Of a DNA stretch of 64,000 nucleotides, positions 27,308 through 37,391 are shown piece by piece. How positions within the stretch are numbered: position 1 is the first letter of the stretch; every line of letters begins with the position of its first letter. The notes beneath the pieces were generated by a model. That model worked only from the letters and a program-made list of their open reading frames with translations. It had not been told where the DNA came from and did no database searches. The stretch is from CAVVEQ01 sp963802095 (GTDB taxonomy: Bacteria > Chloroflexota > Anaerolineae > Anaerolineales > Anaerolineaceae): assembly GCA_963802095.1 (NCBI GenBank), contig CAWDHI010000007.1, forward strand, positions 186,001 through 250,000, given 5' to 3'. The translations under genes were made by a program, and so were the position numbers.

Positions 27308-30105
27308 ATGGCTGACGACAATAGCGACGAATTTCTGCCCCAGGATCCAGCGGATAAGCTCCGGACTCCATCCAATTCCCCATTCAGCCTGCCCGGGGAT
27401 GAGGAACCTCCAGCGGCAGGCCTGGAGGGGATGCTTGTCCAAGCGGAGATCGATGCGCATATCTTCGACCTGAAAACCCTCGAAAAGAATTCGCAGAAGA
27501 AATCTATCCAGAAAATGGTGGATCTGGGTCCTTCCGCCGTGGAGCCCTTGTGCGTTTACCTGAAGCACCCGGACCGCTGGGCGAGGATGATGGCTGCGGA
27601 AGTGCTTGGAAAGATCCATGACCCGAAGGCGATCCCGGCTTTGAAGGAAGCATTGAACGACCAGCACCAGGGCGTACGCTATATGTCCGAGTTGGCGCTC
27701 AAGGAAATCGCATCTTCCACTAGCCTTGAGCAGAGCTCTCCCACAAAGGGCAAGGAGCCTCAAGGGAAACCACCCATGCCGGCAAAGGTGACCGCCAAGC
27801 TTCACCCCGTGGAGAGCCGCAACCGCGCTTCATCGCAAAAGCCATCTGGTACGGAAGCACAAAAAGCGGAAGAACTGGAAAAACCCGCAGCGAAGCCAGA
27901 ACCAAAACCCAAAGCCGTTTCCGGGTTGCCCGAGCCAAATATCCCTGAAAACCTGCCTGAGATCAAATCCCTGGAGCCCAGAACCATCCCTCCAACGCCA
28001 GCGCCTATTCCGCTTGTGCAAACCTATCCTCAGCAAACTTTTCCTCCACCAGCTATTCCACCACCTTCAATACCTCCAGTTTATCAAGCTCCTGCTGTTC
28101 CCGCTGCTGCTGAGGGGGAAACAAATCTACCTGATGACTTCTTCCAGTTCAGCGGACCGGAAATAGCTGTGGTGGGTATTCAATCCGATTCCATTGAGGT
28201 GGATTCCCCTGGAACTCCGGAATGGAGCCAGGAGCAAAGCTCGGCATGCCCGGTGTGCCATCAACAGATAAAGGCAGACACGCGCGTCTGCCCGCACTGC
28301 CATGCAAAATTCGATGTCTCATTGAAAGGTTTTTGTCCAAACTGCCGAAAATCGGTGGAGATCGATCCGTTTGATCATCACTGCCCGCGCTGCGGGGAAG
28401 AGGTGATCGATCAACGCTACGAATCTGCCCTGGTAGCGTTTGGTGATATCAACCCCGGGAACATCCCCATTCAAAAAACCGAAAGTTACCAACCCGGTCC
28501 TGCGGAAGGTATTGTCCCCTCCTCTGCGGGAACAGTGGAACCTCCTTTCCCAGAGGTTGTGGCAGATTCAGCCGCACCGAATCAGGGTGAATTTCCCCCC
28601 ATTGAAGTACCTGCCCTGCAGGGATTTGCTGAACGCTACCTGGGACCTGAGTATGAGGATGAATCTGCCATTCCAGAAGTGCCAGTAAATCCAAACGCCG
28701 ATCCTTTCAGCGGGAAAACACCGTTCTCGATGGAGGAATCTGTATCTGAAGATGGTATCGATTACTTCCAGCCAGGTGATTTGGAATATCCACCCACTCC
28801 CGAAATTCCACCGTTGGTCACAGAACCCCCAACGTCCGGGCAGAACCTTCCCCCAGCTGGGAAATCAGTGGAGGAACCTGCCCGAATCCGACCAATGTTC
28901 GCGCTGCTGCTTCCCCGCAAAATTACGAACAGGATGATTACCTATCCGAACCGGTTGTGCCAAATGTGCGCAGGTTCGCTCAGGAAGGTGGAACTCCCGT
29001 TTATGTACCTGGACAGGATGATGGATTATCCTATTTCCCTGCCCCCATTCCAGAGGAACCCCTTCCCCAACCGAAACCAAAAAGTCAGCAAAACCCAAAA
29101 CAACCGGAGTCGAAACCCAAGCCGGTCCGAAAAAAACCCGCAACCCAACCAACGGAGGATGAGATACAACAACCGAAGAAGGTGGAGGCTGTATTCACTG
29201 CGGAGGATTTTTATCTCGCTGGAAACAGCCTGGTACCTCCGGAAAAGCCCCCATCTTCCATGAGAAAAGTGGAACCTGAAGAACCGGAAGGGAGAGGGAT
29301 CAACCCCTGGCTGATCGCTGCGCCGCTCTTCCTGATTGCGGCGGGAATGATCTACCTCCTATATTTCAGGGTAACCGGAAGAGAAGCGCCGTACATGCCG
29401 GCGATTCTGGCCACCGAACCCATTCCAACGGCCACCTTTACACCAGAGCCAACCCCTGTACCGACGATTATCCTCCCAGGTTGGGTTGCAGAATTCTCCA
29501 CACCAATTCTGGACGCGGTACAGGATAAGAAACCAGATTTCTTCGACAATTTTTCGATTCCTGATACTCAATGGGGTTTCCGCGATGGCGATAAACCTGC
29601 CCTGGGTGTAGTGACCATCGAAAATGAAGCTCTGCTGATGGCGATTCTTAATGAATACGGAATGGCCCGGCAGAGAAAAGTGAATTTCAACCATTTTGCT
29701 GAGACTTACGATATCGAATTTGGCCAGAACGACCAGAGTGTCTTTGAGGAAGTCTTTACAGGGAGTTTCGGTAGTTGGGCAATGCATATGACCAATACCG
29801 GGGAGAATTGGGAAGGCACCATCATGCAGCAGGATCCCAAAACCGAAGAATGGCAGGCACTTCATAGCGGCTCCATCAAGTCGCAGGATACGCTTAAAGC
29901 CAGCCTGACAATTATCCGCAACGGAGACCGGATCGCGGTGCTTGTGGATGGAGAACCGTTCATGTACTACGAGGATCCTGCCCTCCCGAAGACGATGTTC
30001 CATGATTACTATTTTTTGCGGGGGGCTTCCCAGGGAAAAGTCCAGATGCTGCTGGATAACATCAGGATCTGGAACCTCGATAAATACCAGGGCTTGCCAG
30101 AATAG
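27308..30105 (+). CDS. HEAT-repeat / double zinc-ribbon / TM / lectin-like chimera, one frameshift
   Basis: About 932 residues after repair. Order: acidic N-terminus; two HEAT/PBS-lyase-type repeats (about 60-135); a long Pro/Glu/Lys-rich linker. Next comes a double zinc ribbon starting near residue 314 (four C-x2-C pairs: CPVC, CPHC, CPNC, CPRC), then another disordered Pro-rich stretch. A single membrane helix follows (INPWLIAAPLFLIAAGMIYLL), and the C-terminus resembles concanavalin-like/DUF1080 jelly rolls (FDNFSIPDTQWGF). The frame breaks at CCC (28881-28883). One more C restores EEPAPNPTNV. The helix likely places the HEAT and zinc parts inside and the jelly roll outside. Function unknown. 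Confidence 0.75.
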
Positions 30106-30179
30106 CATTCAAATCGTCATCATCCCAAGCAAATCTGTGGCATGCATTTTGCTACGATCACGGGAAGCAGGAGAATTGA

Positions 30180-31379
30180 ATGCTAAAATCAACCCATTAC
30201 CCAGCGCGGAATCCATCCATCGGAGAGCATTTGAGCCAGGCAAACCAACGCCCTGAAGATCATCCTCGACCGAAGACCTCCTCTAAAAAAACAGGCCGTC
30301 CCAAGTTCTATACTATCCTGCTGGTAGTATTTCTTGGTTTTTCGGCGATTTTTGTGATCGCAAGGATCTCGGAGATCCAAAACATGGGCAGGATGCTGGC
30401 GAGCATCTCGGCCAATTACCTGGTTCTCGCTCTTTTATTCGAAGGTCTTTGGATCATGATCGCCGCCTTGATCTATCAGTTGAATTTTAAGATAATCGGC
30501 ATCCATGAAACCTATAAACATGTTTTCCTTTTAAGTACATCTGCAAATTTTGCGAACGTTGTCACCCCATCCTATGGCATGGCCGGGCTCGCGGTTTTCT
30601 GGGCGGATGCGCAGCACAGGGGATACCCCAAGGGTTCCGCAACTGTTGTGGGCACGCTTTACATGATCTTCGAATACCTCTCATTGCTTTTGGTAATAAC
30701 GCTGGGATTCTTTTCCTTGTTGAAGCGCAGCCTTTTGGGATGGCCAATAATCTCCTCAGCCCTTGGACTTTTTGCTTTTGTGATCTTCATGGTTTACATG
30801 CTTTTTCTCGGCTTCCGCTACCCGGATAAATTCCGCGCGTTCTTTGTTGGGGCCTCCAAGCTGATCGATAAGCTGGTTCGCCTGGTGATCCGCCGTGAAT
30901 TTCTGCCACTGAGCAGCGCGGAAACTTTTTCGGATACTGCAATTGAATCAATAAGCCTGCTGCGCTCTGATTGGCGTAAATTGATAATCCCATTTTCACT
31001 CGCAATGGTAAACAAGGTCGTTTTGGTCGTCATCCTGATGTTAATGTTCATCGCTTTCAAAGAACCCTTCACGCCCGGTATCCTTATCGCCAGCTTTAGC
31101 TTGTGCTATTTGTTTTACTATGCTTCACCCACCCCGGCGGGAATCGGGATCGTAGAAGGGGTGATGACCATCGCGCTGAAATCCCTGGGTGTTCCCCTTA
31201 ACTCCGCCACCCTTATTACGCTCAGCTTCCGGGGTTTTACCTTCTGGCTGCCTCTTCTGGTCGGCTTCATTTCCTTCCGCTTCCTCGCCCGCGAAAAGGG
31301 TAAGCAAGCGTTTCAGATCACCCCAACGGATGAGATCACCGAAGAACTGGTGGAATCTCTTATCCATGGTGATAAATGA
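30180..31379 (+). CDS. LPG-synthase transmembrane-region family protein (UPF0104)
   Basis: 399 residues with eight or more membrane helices after a polar 40-residue N-terminus. The family motif SPTPAGIGIVEG near the C-terminus and the loop ATVVGTLYMIFEYLSL identify the flippase-like lysylphosphatidylglycerol synthase TM domain (PF03706). The aminoacyl-transferase domain is absent, so it is probably a lipid or glycolipid flippase rather than an LPG synthase. The start has CAGGAGAATTGA ahead of it. The stop overlaps the next ATG (ATGA), coupling it to adenosine deaminase. Confidence 0.85.
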   Translation: MLKSTHYPARNPSIGEHLSQANQRPEDHPRPKTSSKKTGRPKFYTILLVVFLGFSAIFVIARISEIQNMGRMLASISANYLVLALLFEGLWIMIAALIYQLNFKIIGIHETYKHVFLLSTSANFANVVTPSYGMAGLAVFWADAQHRGYPKGSATVVGTLYMIFEYLSLLLVITLGFFSLLKRSLLGWPIISSALGLFAFVIFMVYMLFLGFRYPDKFRAFFVGASKLIDKLVRLVIRREFLPLSSAETFSDTAIESISLLRSDWRKLIIPFSLAMVNKVVLVVILMLMFIAFKEPFTPGILIASFSLCYLFYYASPTPAGIGIVEGVMTIALKSLGVPLNSATLITLSFRGFTFWLPLLVGFISFRFLAREKGKQAFQITPTDEITEELVESLIHGDK

Positions 31380-32377
31380 CCCCCGAAAAAAACCATCCAC
31401 TAATCGACCTTCACCGCCACCTGGATGGTAGCGTGCGTATCCAAACCATCCTCGACCTGGCAAACCAGCACAACCTTGCGCTGCCGGCTTGGACGGTCGA
31501 AGAACTTCGACCGGTCGTACAAGTAACTTCCCCCCAACCGGGTATCCTGGCTTTTTTTGAAAAATTCAAATGGCAGACCTTGGGCATGGTGGATGAAAAT
31601 GCCATCCGCAGGATCGCATATGAGAATGTGGAAGATGCAGCCCTGGAGGGATTGGATTGCATCGAACTGCGTTTCAGCCCGCTTTTCATGGCGCAGGCAA
31701 ATCACCTGGATGCCGACATGGTCACGCGAGCGGTGGTGGAAGGTGTGCAGGATGGGATCCGAGATTTCAGCATCCCGGTAGGGTTGATCGGTATTCTCAG
31801 CCGAACCTACGGTGCGGATGCAGCCTGGCAGGAGCTGGATGCGATCTTAGGGTGCCGTTATGGAATCACCGGGCTGGATTTGGCAGGTGATGAGACCCAT
31901 TACCCCGGGCATCTTTTCACCGCACACTTCAAAAAAGCCCGGGATGCCGGACTGCATATTACCGTGCACGCCGGAGAAGCCGCGGGAGCGGAATCCGTAT
32001 GGCAGGCGCTACGGGATCTGGGCGCCGAACGTATTGGGCACGCGGTGCATGCCCCCGAGGACCCCGCGCTCATGGACTACCTGGCTGAAAATATGGTTCC
32101 CATCGAATCCAACCTCACCAGCAATGTGCAGACGAGCACCGTACCAGATTACGCTTCGCATCCCCTGCGGCAATTTTTAGAAAAAGGCATCCGCGCCACG
32201 ATCAATACGGATGACCCCGGGATCAGCGGGATCGACCTTGCGTATGAATTGGAAATTGCAGCATCACAGGCAGGGTTGAGCATGGAACAGATCAAGCAAG
32301 CCAGATGGAATTCCCTGGAAGCTGTCTTCCTGGGAAAAGAAACCAAAGATCGAATTCGAAGCAAATATACCCACTGA
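31376..32377 (+). CDS. add: Adenosine deaminase
   Basis: 333 residues. Zinc and catalytic motifs are in order: LHRHLDGSVR, ITVHAGEAAG (proton-shuttle Glu), RIGHAVHA and INTDDPGISG. The whole domain is of usual length. It converts adenosine to inosine in purine salvage. Related enzymes deaminate adenine or aminofutalosine, but the THVHAGE-type and PIESNLTSN-type segments fit adenosine. It overlaps the upstream membrane-protein gene by 4 bases and precedes the GH116 gene by 31 bases. Confidence 0.9.
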   Translation: MTPEKNHPLIDLHRHLDGSVRIQTILDLANQHNLALPAWTVEELRPVVQVTSPQPGILAFFEKFKWQTLGMVDENAIRRIAYENVEDAALEGLDCIELRFSPLFMAQANHLDADMVTRAVVEGVQDGIRDFSIPVGLIGILSRTYGADAAWQELDAILGCRYGITGLDLAGDETHYPGHLFTAHFKKARDAGLHITVHAGEAAGAESVWQALRDLGAERIGHAVHAPEDPALMDYLAENMVPIESNLTSNVQTSTVPDYASHPLRQFLEKGIRATINTDDPGISGIDLAYELEIAASQAGLSMEQIKQARWNSLEAVFLGKETKDRIRSKYTH

Positions 32378-32408
32378 CCGCAACCCGCTTTCTCGAAAGG
32401 TGAACACC

Positions 32409-34847
32409 ATGACCGAAACCATCCCCTCCCAGGCCTGGACCAGGCGGCTGGATGACACGCTGACCGAATACGGAAAACCTGCGGTTTTGGTTTCTCCCAC
32501 CACAATCCTCAAGATGCTACCGGTGCTGGTGCGTATCATCAATAACAATCGGAAAAAGTCTTCTGTTGGTTTCGATCCGATCAGTGCCTTGCGAACCCAG
32601 CCTCCCGGACCGAACCAGGGGGTGCCGTTGGGCGGCATCGGGGGTGGCTCCATCGGACGCGGGTGGCGGGGTGATTTCCGGCGCTGGTCGCTGCGACCGG
32701 GGTTCATCCACGAAAAGGTGGTCTGCACCGATCAATTTTCTCTCTACATTCGGCGGGGGAAAGAGGCTCCGCAAACAGTGTCTCTTTCGCCGGTGAAACC
32801 TGCGGATGGAACACTTTCCTCCTGGAACTGGGGGTTGGATCCGGCCTGCGCCACCTATCATGCGCTCTTTCCGCGCGCGTGGTCTGTTTATGAAGAACCA
32901 TTGCCGGGTGTGCGTCTCACCTGCAGGCAGGTCTCTCCCTTCATCCCTGGAAATTACCAGGAAAGCAGCTACCCGGTGGCAGTGTTTGCCTGGAGGCTGG
33001 AAAACATCGGGCAGGAACCTGCGGAGGTAAGCCTGATGTTCTCATTCCAGAACGGGACAGGCACAGCCAACGATGCTTTCGGCGGGCATGTGAATGCTTC
33101 TTTCACCCTTCCGATGGCGGAAGGGGTCAGTCTTCGGCATATCCACCGTCAGCCGAAAACAGTATTATCCAAAAGTGATTTGCCGGTAGAAATTATTGAG
33201 GATCCGCTGACCTTCGCTATCGCCTGCCGGAAGGCAACGGGGGTGAAGATGAGCAGGCGGGTTCGTTTTACCGCCAGTGGTGATGGCAGTGAAGTATGGC
33301 AGGATTTTGCCTCCGATGGCGTGCTGGATGAGAATAGCGATGGCTCAGTATCTGCCAGCGGGGAGACGATCGGGGCGGCGGTGGCTGCAAAAGTCAACCT
33401 GAAACCGGGGGCGACAAAAGAGATCGTCTTCAGCCTTGCTTGGGATATGCCCCGCATTCACACAGGCATGGGCAGGACATTCCATCGCCATTACACGGCT
33501 TTCTATGGGACCAGTGGGGATTCCGCCCCTCTGATGGCACGAGATGCGCTGCTGCAATATGGGGTATGGGAAAAGAAGATCGCAACCTGGCAGAATCCAA
33601 TCCTTCGCGATGCGGATTTGCCGGATTGGTTTAAGAGCGCGCTTTTCAATGAACTTTATTACCTGGTGGAAGGCGGGGTTATCTGGGCGCATCCGGCCGA
33701 AGAGCAAATCCGAGCGGATTCCATGGGGTACTTCGGTTACCTGGAAGGGCACGAATACCGCATGGTGAACACGTACGATGTGCATTTTTATTCATCCATT
33801 GCCCTGGCGATGCTTTTTCCAAAGATCGAGCTCAGCCTGCAGCGGGATTTCGCCTGCTCGGTGGATAAATCCATCCCGCAGGTGCGCAGGACCATGCTGG
33901 ATAATGCCCTGCGTCCGCGCAAGATCCGCGGTGCCATCCCGCACGACCTGGGCTGGCCGCAGGAGGACCCATTCTTCCTGGTCAATGGGTATGATTTTCA
34001 CGACAGCGGAATCTGGAAGGACCTTAACCCCAAGTTCGTCCTACAGGTCTACCGGGATTTCATCCTTACCCGCGACAAGGCTTTCCTGGAGGAGTGCTGG
34101 GACGCGGTGGAGCAGGCGATGGAATTCATGATCCGTTTCGACCGCGATGGCGACGGCCTAGTGGAGAATGACGGCTTTCCGGACCAAACATACGATGCCT
34201 GGTCGGTGAAAGGACCCAGCGCCTACACGGGCTGCCTGTGGCTGGCTTGCCTGCAGGCCACCGCGGTGATGGCGGAAAAACTGAAGAAACATCGAAAGGC
34301 TGCTTTTTACGTAAGGTTCCTTGAAAAAGCCTCTGCGGCTTACGAGCGCAGGCTATGGAATGGAACGTATTACAACTACGATAGCTCAACCAGCCGCCAG
34401 CATAATAGCATCATGGCGGATGCGCTGGCTGGTGAATGGTACACGCGCATGAGCGGACTGCCGGCTGTGATCCCCAGGGAGCATATTCGCTCGATGCTCG
34501 CGAAAATATATGAGAAGAATGTGTTGGGCATCCAGGGTGGCTCCATTGGCGCGATGAACGGTGTGCGCCCGGGTGGCAGCATCGACCGGACCAGCCTGCA
34601 ATCCCAGGAGGTCTGGTGCGGCTCAACCTATGCTTTGGCTGCCCTGATGATCCAAAACGGGATGGTCGAGGAAGCCTTCAAAACAGCCCGGGGTGTATAC
34701 TCTATGACCTATGAAAAGATGGGCTATTGGTTCCAGACTCCGGAGGCATGGAACGAAAAAGGGGATTACCGCTCGATCGCTTATATGCGTCCTCTAGCCA
34801 TCTGGGGAATGCTGCACGCCTGGAAACAACAAAAATCCTCTAAATGA
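32409..34847 (+). CDS. GH116 family glycosidase (bile-acid/glucosylceramidase-like)
   Basis: 812 residues. The N-terminal beta-sandwich domain carries the family block PLGGIGGGSIGRGWRGDFRRW. The (alpha/alpha)6 catalytic domain has NELYYLVEGGVIW, with Glu near residue 415 as nucleophile candidate. It also has ENDGFPDQTYDAW, with Asp near residue 592 as acid/base candidate, close to the positions in the Thermoanaerobacterium GH116 enzyme. Likely a cytoplasmic beta-glucosidase; no signal peptide is seen. The ATG at 32409 follows AAAGGTGA; a GTG at 32400 is less suitable. Lies in an apparent operon with a lipid-flippase-like protein and two lipoproteins. Confidence 0.88.
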   Translation: MTETIPSQAWTRRLDDTLTEYGKPAVLVSPTTILKMLPVLVRIINNNRKKSSVGFDPISALRTQPPGPNQGVPLGGIGGGSIGRGWRGDFRRWSLRPGFIHEKVVCTDQFSLYIRRGKEAPQTVSLSPVKPADGTLSSWNWGLDPACATYHALFPRAWSVYEEPLPGVRLTCRQVSPFIPGNYQESSYPVAVFAWRLENIGQEPAEVSLMFSFQNGTGTANDAFGGHVNASFTLPMAEGVSLRHIHRQPKTVLSKSDLPVEIIEDPLTFAIACRKATGVKMSRRVRFTASGDGSEVWQDFASDGVLDENSDGSVSASGETIGAAVAAKVNLKPGATKEIVFSLAWDMPRIHTGMGRTFHRHYTAFYGTSGDSAPLMARDALLQYGVWEKKIATWQNPILRDADLPDWFKSALFNELYYLVEGGVIWAHPAEEQIRADSMGYFGYLEGHEYRMVNTYDVHFYSSIALAMLFPKIELSLQRDFACSVDKSIPQVRRTMLDNALRPRKIRGAIPHDLGWPQEDPFFLVNGYDFHDSGIWKDLNPKFVLQVYRDFILTRDKAFLEECWDAVEQAMEFMIRFDRDGDGLVENDGFPDQTYDAWSVKGPSAYTGCLWLACLQATAVMAEKLKKHRKAAFYVRFLEKASAAYERRLWNGTYYNYDSSTSRQHNSIMADALAGEWYTRMSGLPAVIPREHIRSMLAKIYEKNVLGIQGGSIGAMNGVRPGGSIDRTSLQSQEVWCGSTYALAALMIQNGMVEEAFKTARGVYSMTYEKMGYWFQTPEAWNEKGDYRSIAYMRPLAIWGMLHAWKQQKSSK

Positions 34848-34910
34848 TCATTGCTTTTCAGTTTTTCATCGTGGTATGCTATTGGCGTCAATAAAGAAAG
34901 GCAGGTAAAA

Positions 34911-35438
34911 ATGGAACAGAAGAAAATTGATCTCAAAATAATCGCCGGTTTGGTTCTATTGATCACATTCACGTTGGCTTGCGGGTTAATTCCCAACTTT
35001 GAAAATATCGGTGACCAGGTTAGGGAGCAGGTCCTCGAAACAGTCAGCAGTGTCTCCACGGAAGCAGCGGGAAATATCCAGCTTACCGCGGAGGCGATTA
35101 TGGACGAAATGGGACCGCAGATAGAAGCCACGCTTATGGCACTCCCCCCCGATATCAATATTGGTGAAGCCCCTTCGAATATTCCTGTTATTCCCGAACC
35201 CTATGGGTTCGCTGGGAGCGAGAACCGGGTGCTGTATATGACCACCGTGAGCCTGGAAGAGGCGGTGCGTTTTTATCGCCAGGAGATGCCCGCGAACGGC
35301 TGGCAGGAAACCGAACCCAGCATGGTGGTCCCGAAGTTGGCCTATATAAACTTTAAAAACGACACCTCCTTGGCAACCATCAGCATGATCCCCTCGGGGG
35401 ATAAACTGGCGATCTCAATCAACATCTCGGAAAAATAG
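34911..35438 (+). CDS. Small secreted lipoprotein
   Basis: 175 residues. A signal peptide with lipobox TFTLACG is followed by a helical amphipathic stretch (about 30-75) and a C-terminal alpha/beta part (VSLEEAVRFYRQEMPANGW, then two or three strands). The C-terminal pattern of a helix with Y-R-x-E-M-x-x-x-G-W is often seen in small bacterial lipoproteins of unknown role. Start from AAAGGCAGG upstream. It is followed 7 bases later by another lipoprotein gene. Confidence 0.7.
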   Translation: MEQKKIDLKIIAGLVLLITFTLACGLIPNFENIGDQVREQVLETVSSVSTEAAGNIQLTAEAIMDEMGPQIEATLMALPPDINIGEAPSNIPVIPEPYGFAGSENRVLYMTTVSLEEAVRFYRQEMPANGWQETEPSMVVPKLAYINFKNDTSLATISMIPSGDKLAISINISEK

Positions 35439-35445
35439 GTTTACC

Positions 35446-36705
35446 ATGTCAAAGAGAATAATATTGGCTTGCACCGCAGCACTTCTGGTTCTAACGAGCC
35501 TGGCTTGCGGTCTGCCTATCACGGTGACCATCGGGCAGCCAACTGAAGGAACCACGCCTCTTCCTCCCGCAACAACCCAGGAAGAGGCGGCAATCCTTCC
35601 GACGGAAACGCAGGCTGCCACTCCAACAGAGGCTTCCGATGGCACTCGCCACCTGGGAGCGATTTTGGTGGACCCGATGGATAAAAGGGGGGTGAATTTG
35701 CTATCCCCGGACGGGGCTTTCCTGGTTGAGCTTATACTGGGTAATGATCTCAGCTTGAGCCCGAATACGACCGCGCCTTCTTCGGATTACGCGCTACCCA
35801 ATGAATCCAACCGGGTGATGTTTTACACCTATCCGAATTATGCGCTTGCGGAATACCGTAACCCTGGAGATATCCAACTATTGGCCAATCTACCAAATCT
35901 GGTCACCCTGATTGGCGATGGCTGGTGCGACGCGTTCTCCTACGCTACGACTGATTTTTCCGCGGGTGGCACACAAAATTCGCTCTACATTGCCCGGGGG
36001 GCAACGGTGGGCGGAGTGCCCCCCGTTATCTCGGAACTGGACCCGCGCGGATTTGCGATCTTCCCGATATCTGCGATCTGCGGAGAAGGTCAGCCCGGCG
36101 GGGTATGGTACGCGCACATACCCTACGGGATCGGCGGGGATATCGTTTTTCCTCCGTATAGCGGGCTCTACCGGTTGGAAGCAGGACAGCCCTCCGCCAC
36201 CCTGGTTTTGGATGAATTCCAGCGCTTCAGCGGTATTTCCGATGACCATAACCTGGTTGCCTATTCTCATAGGGATGACCTATCGGAGCTTTATATCCTG
36301 GACGTGAAAAAGAATACCCAGGTGAGTATCCCTGTATTACCTGGATCGGATCGTGGCGCGGGGGATGCGGTCTTCTCACCTGATAACACCCAGGTGGCCT
36401 GGCTGGAGGGTAGCGGGTATATGATGTCGGATACACCAAATTTTCATGCGGTCATCCGAATTTCGCCAACTAGTGCTGATGTTCAACTGGATAAACAGAA
36501 AACGGATATCGAGTTCGCTAATGCAGTGGGACTTCCCAATCTCTGGATCAGACCGGTCGCCTGGCTGGATAATACCAACCTCCTCGTGGAAGGGCGAGGG
36601 AATACGTGGGAAGATGCCTATTTGCTGAAACTTAATACCGAAAGCGGAGCCATCACTCTCTTCGCCAAAGGGGTTTTTCTGGGAAAATATTATTCCGCGG
36701 ATTGA
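35446..36705 (+). CDS. Lipoprotein with beta-propeller-like domain
   Basis: 419 residues. The lipobox LVLTSLACG is followed by a Thr/Pro/Glu linker and then repeated four-strand units such as GVNLLSPDGAFLVEL, HNLVAYSHRDDLSELYILD and AVFSPDNTQVAWLEG. These recall WD40-like/TolB propeller blades. It probably sits on the outer membrane face. No enzymatic motif is seen. It closes the operon that begins with the LPG-synthase-like gene. Confidence 0.65.
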   Translation: MSKRIILACTAALLVLTSLACGLPITVTIGQPTEGTTPLPPATTQEEAAILPTETQAATPTEASDGTRHLGAILVDPMDKRGVNLLSPDGAFLVELILGNDLSLSPNTTAPSSDYALPNESNRVMFYTYPNYALAEYRNPGDIQLLANLPNLVTLIGDGWCDAFSYATTDFSAGGTQNSLYIARGATVGGVPPVISELDPRGFAIFPISAICGEGQPGGVWYAHIPYGIGGDIVFPPYSGLYRLEAGQPSATLVLDEFQRFSGISDDHNLVAYSHRDDLSELYILDVKKNTQVSIPVLPGSDRGAGDAVFSPDNTQVAWLEGSGYMMSDTPNFHAVIRISPTSADVQLDKQKTDIEFANAVGLPNLWIRPVAWLDNTNLLVEGRGNTWEDAYLLKLNTESGAITLFAKGVFLGKYYSAD

Positions 36706-36772
36706 TAAAAAACCTGCTCACAGAATTCTAATGTTTTTAATATTGACTTATGGTAATATTGACAATGTCGAA

Positions 36773-36799
36773 CGCTTGGATGCCCCCCTCATCCAGGCG
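36773..36799 (+). other. Hairpin downstream of lipoprotein gene
   Basis: A 10-bp stem with one G-T pair (CGCTTGGATG / CATCCAGGCG) and a C-rich loop, immediately followed by TTGACA (36801-36806). No T-run. It could be a terminator-like element or an operator beside the pncC promoter. Upstream lies a short direct repeat, TAATATTGAC, occurring twice between 36738 and 36763. Confidence 0.35.
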
Positions 36800-36860
36800 T
36801 TTGACACTTAAATACCTGCTACTATTTACCCGGCGTAAAATTGCCTGAATTCATCCACCC

Positions 36861-37391
36861 ATGAACACCATCCCTGAATTGCAGATCGGCTCCACCCTTA
36901 AAAACCGTGGGTTGCGCCTGGCAGTGGCGGAATCCTGCACCGGGGGGATGATCGGCCATCGGATCACAAACATACCGGGCTCTTCGGATTACTTTCTTGG
37001 CGGGGTGATCTCCTACGCCAACGAAGCCAAGCAGGCCTGGTTGGAAGTTGGCGAGGACACGCTTCAATCCGCTGGCGCTGTGAGCGGGGAAACCGTGCTC
37101 GCGATGGCGATGGGTGTCCGGAATTCTCTGCGCGGGGTGTTCCCCGTGCCTTCCATCCTCGGGCTGGCAGTCAGCGGCATCGCAGGCCCGGGCGGGGGGA
37201 GCGCGGCCAAACCGGTTGGGCTTGTATGGATCGGTTTGAGCGCATCGGATGGCAGTTGGGCATGGAAATTTCAATTCTCAGGTGACCGGCTCGATATCAA
37301 GGATTCCGCGGCAGAGGAAGCGCTGCAGATTCTCCTCGAATACCTGCAGCAGGGCTATCCCCGCCCTGGATGGGATATGGCAGCGGCATGA
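36861..37391 (+). CDS. pncC: Nicotinamide-nucleotide amidohydrolase (CinA C-terminal type)
   Basis: 176 residues, the size of stand-alone PncC. The catalytic Ser lies in LAVAESCTGGMIGHRI, and GGVISYANEAKQ and VSGIAGPGGGSAAKPVG complete the active site. It hydrolyses NMN to nicotinate mononucleotide in pyridine-nucleotide recycling. The N-terminal CinA domain is absent. No Shine-Dalgarno site is evident before the ATG. The stop overlaps the next ATG (ATGA). Confidence 0.9.
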   Translation: MNTIPELQIGSTLKNRGLRLAVAESCTGGMIGHRITNIPGSSDYFLGGVISYANEAKQAWLEVGEDTLQSAGAVSGETVLAMAMGVRNSLRGVFPVPSILGLAVSGIAGPGGGSAAKPVGLVWIGLSASDGSWAWKFQFSGDRLDIKDSAAEEALQILLEYLQQGYPRPGWDMAAA

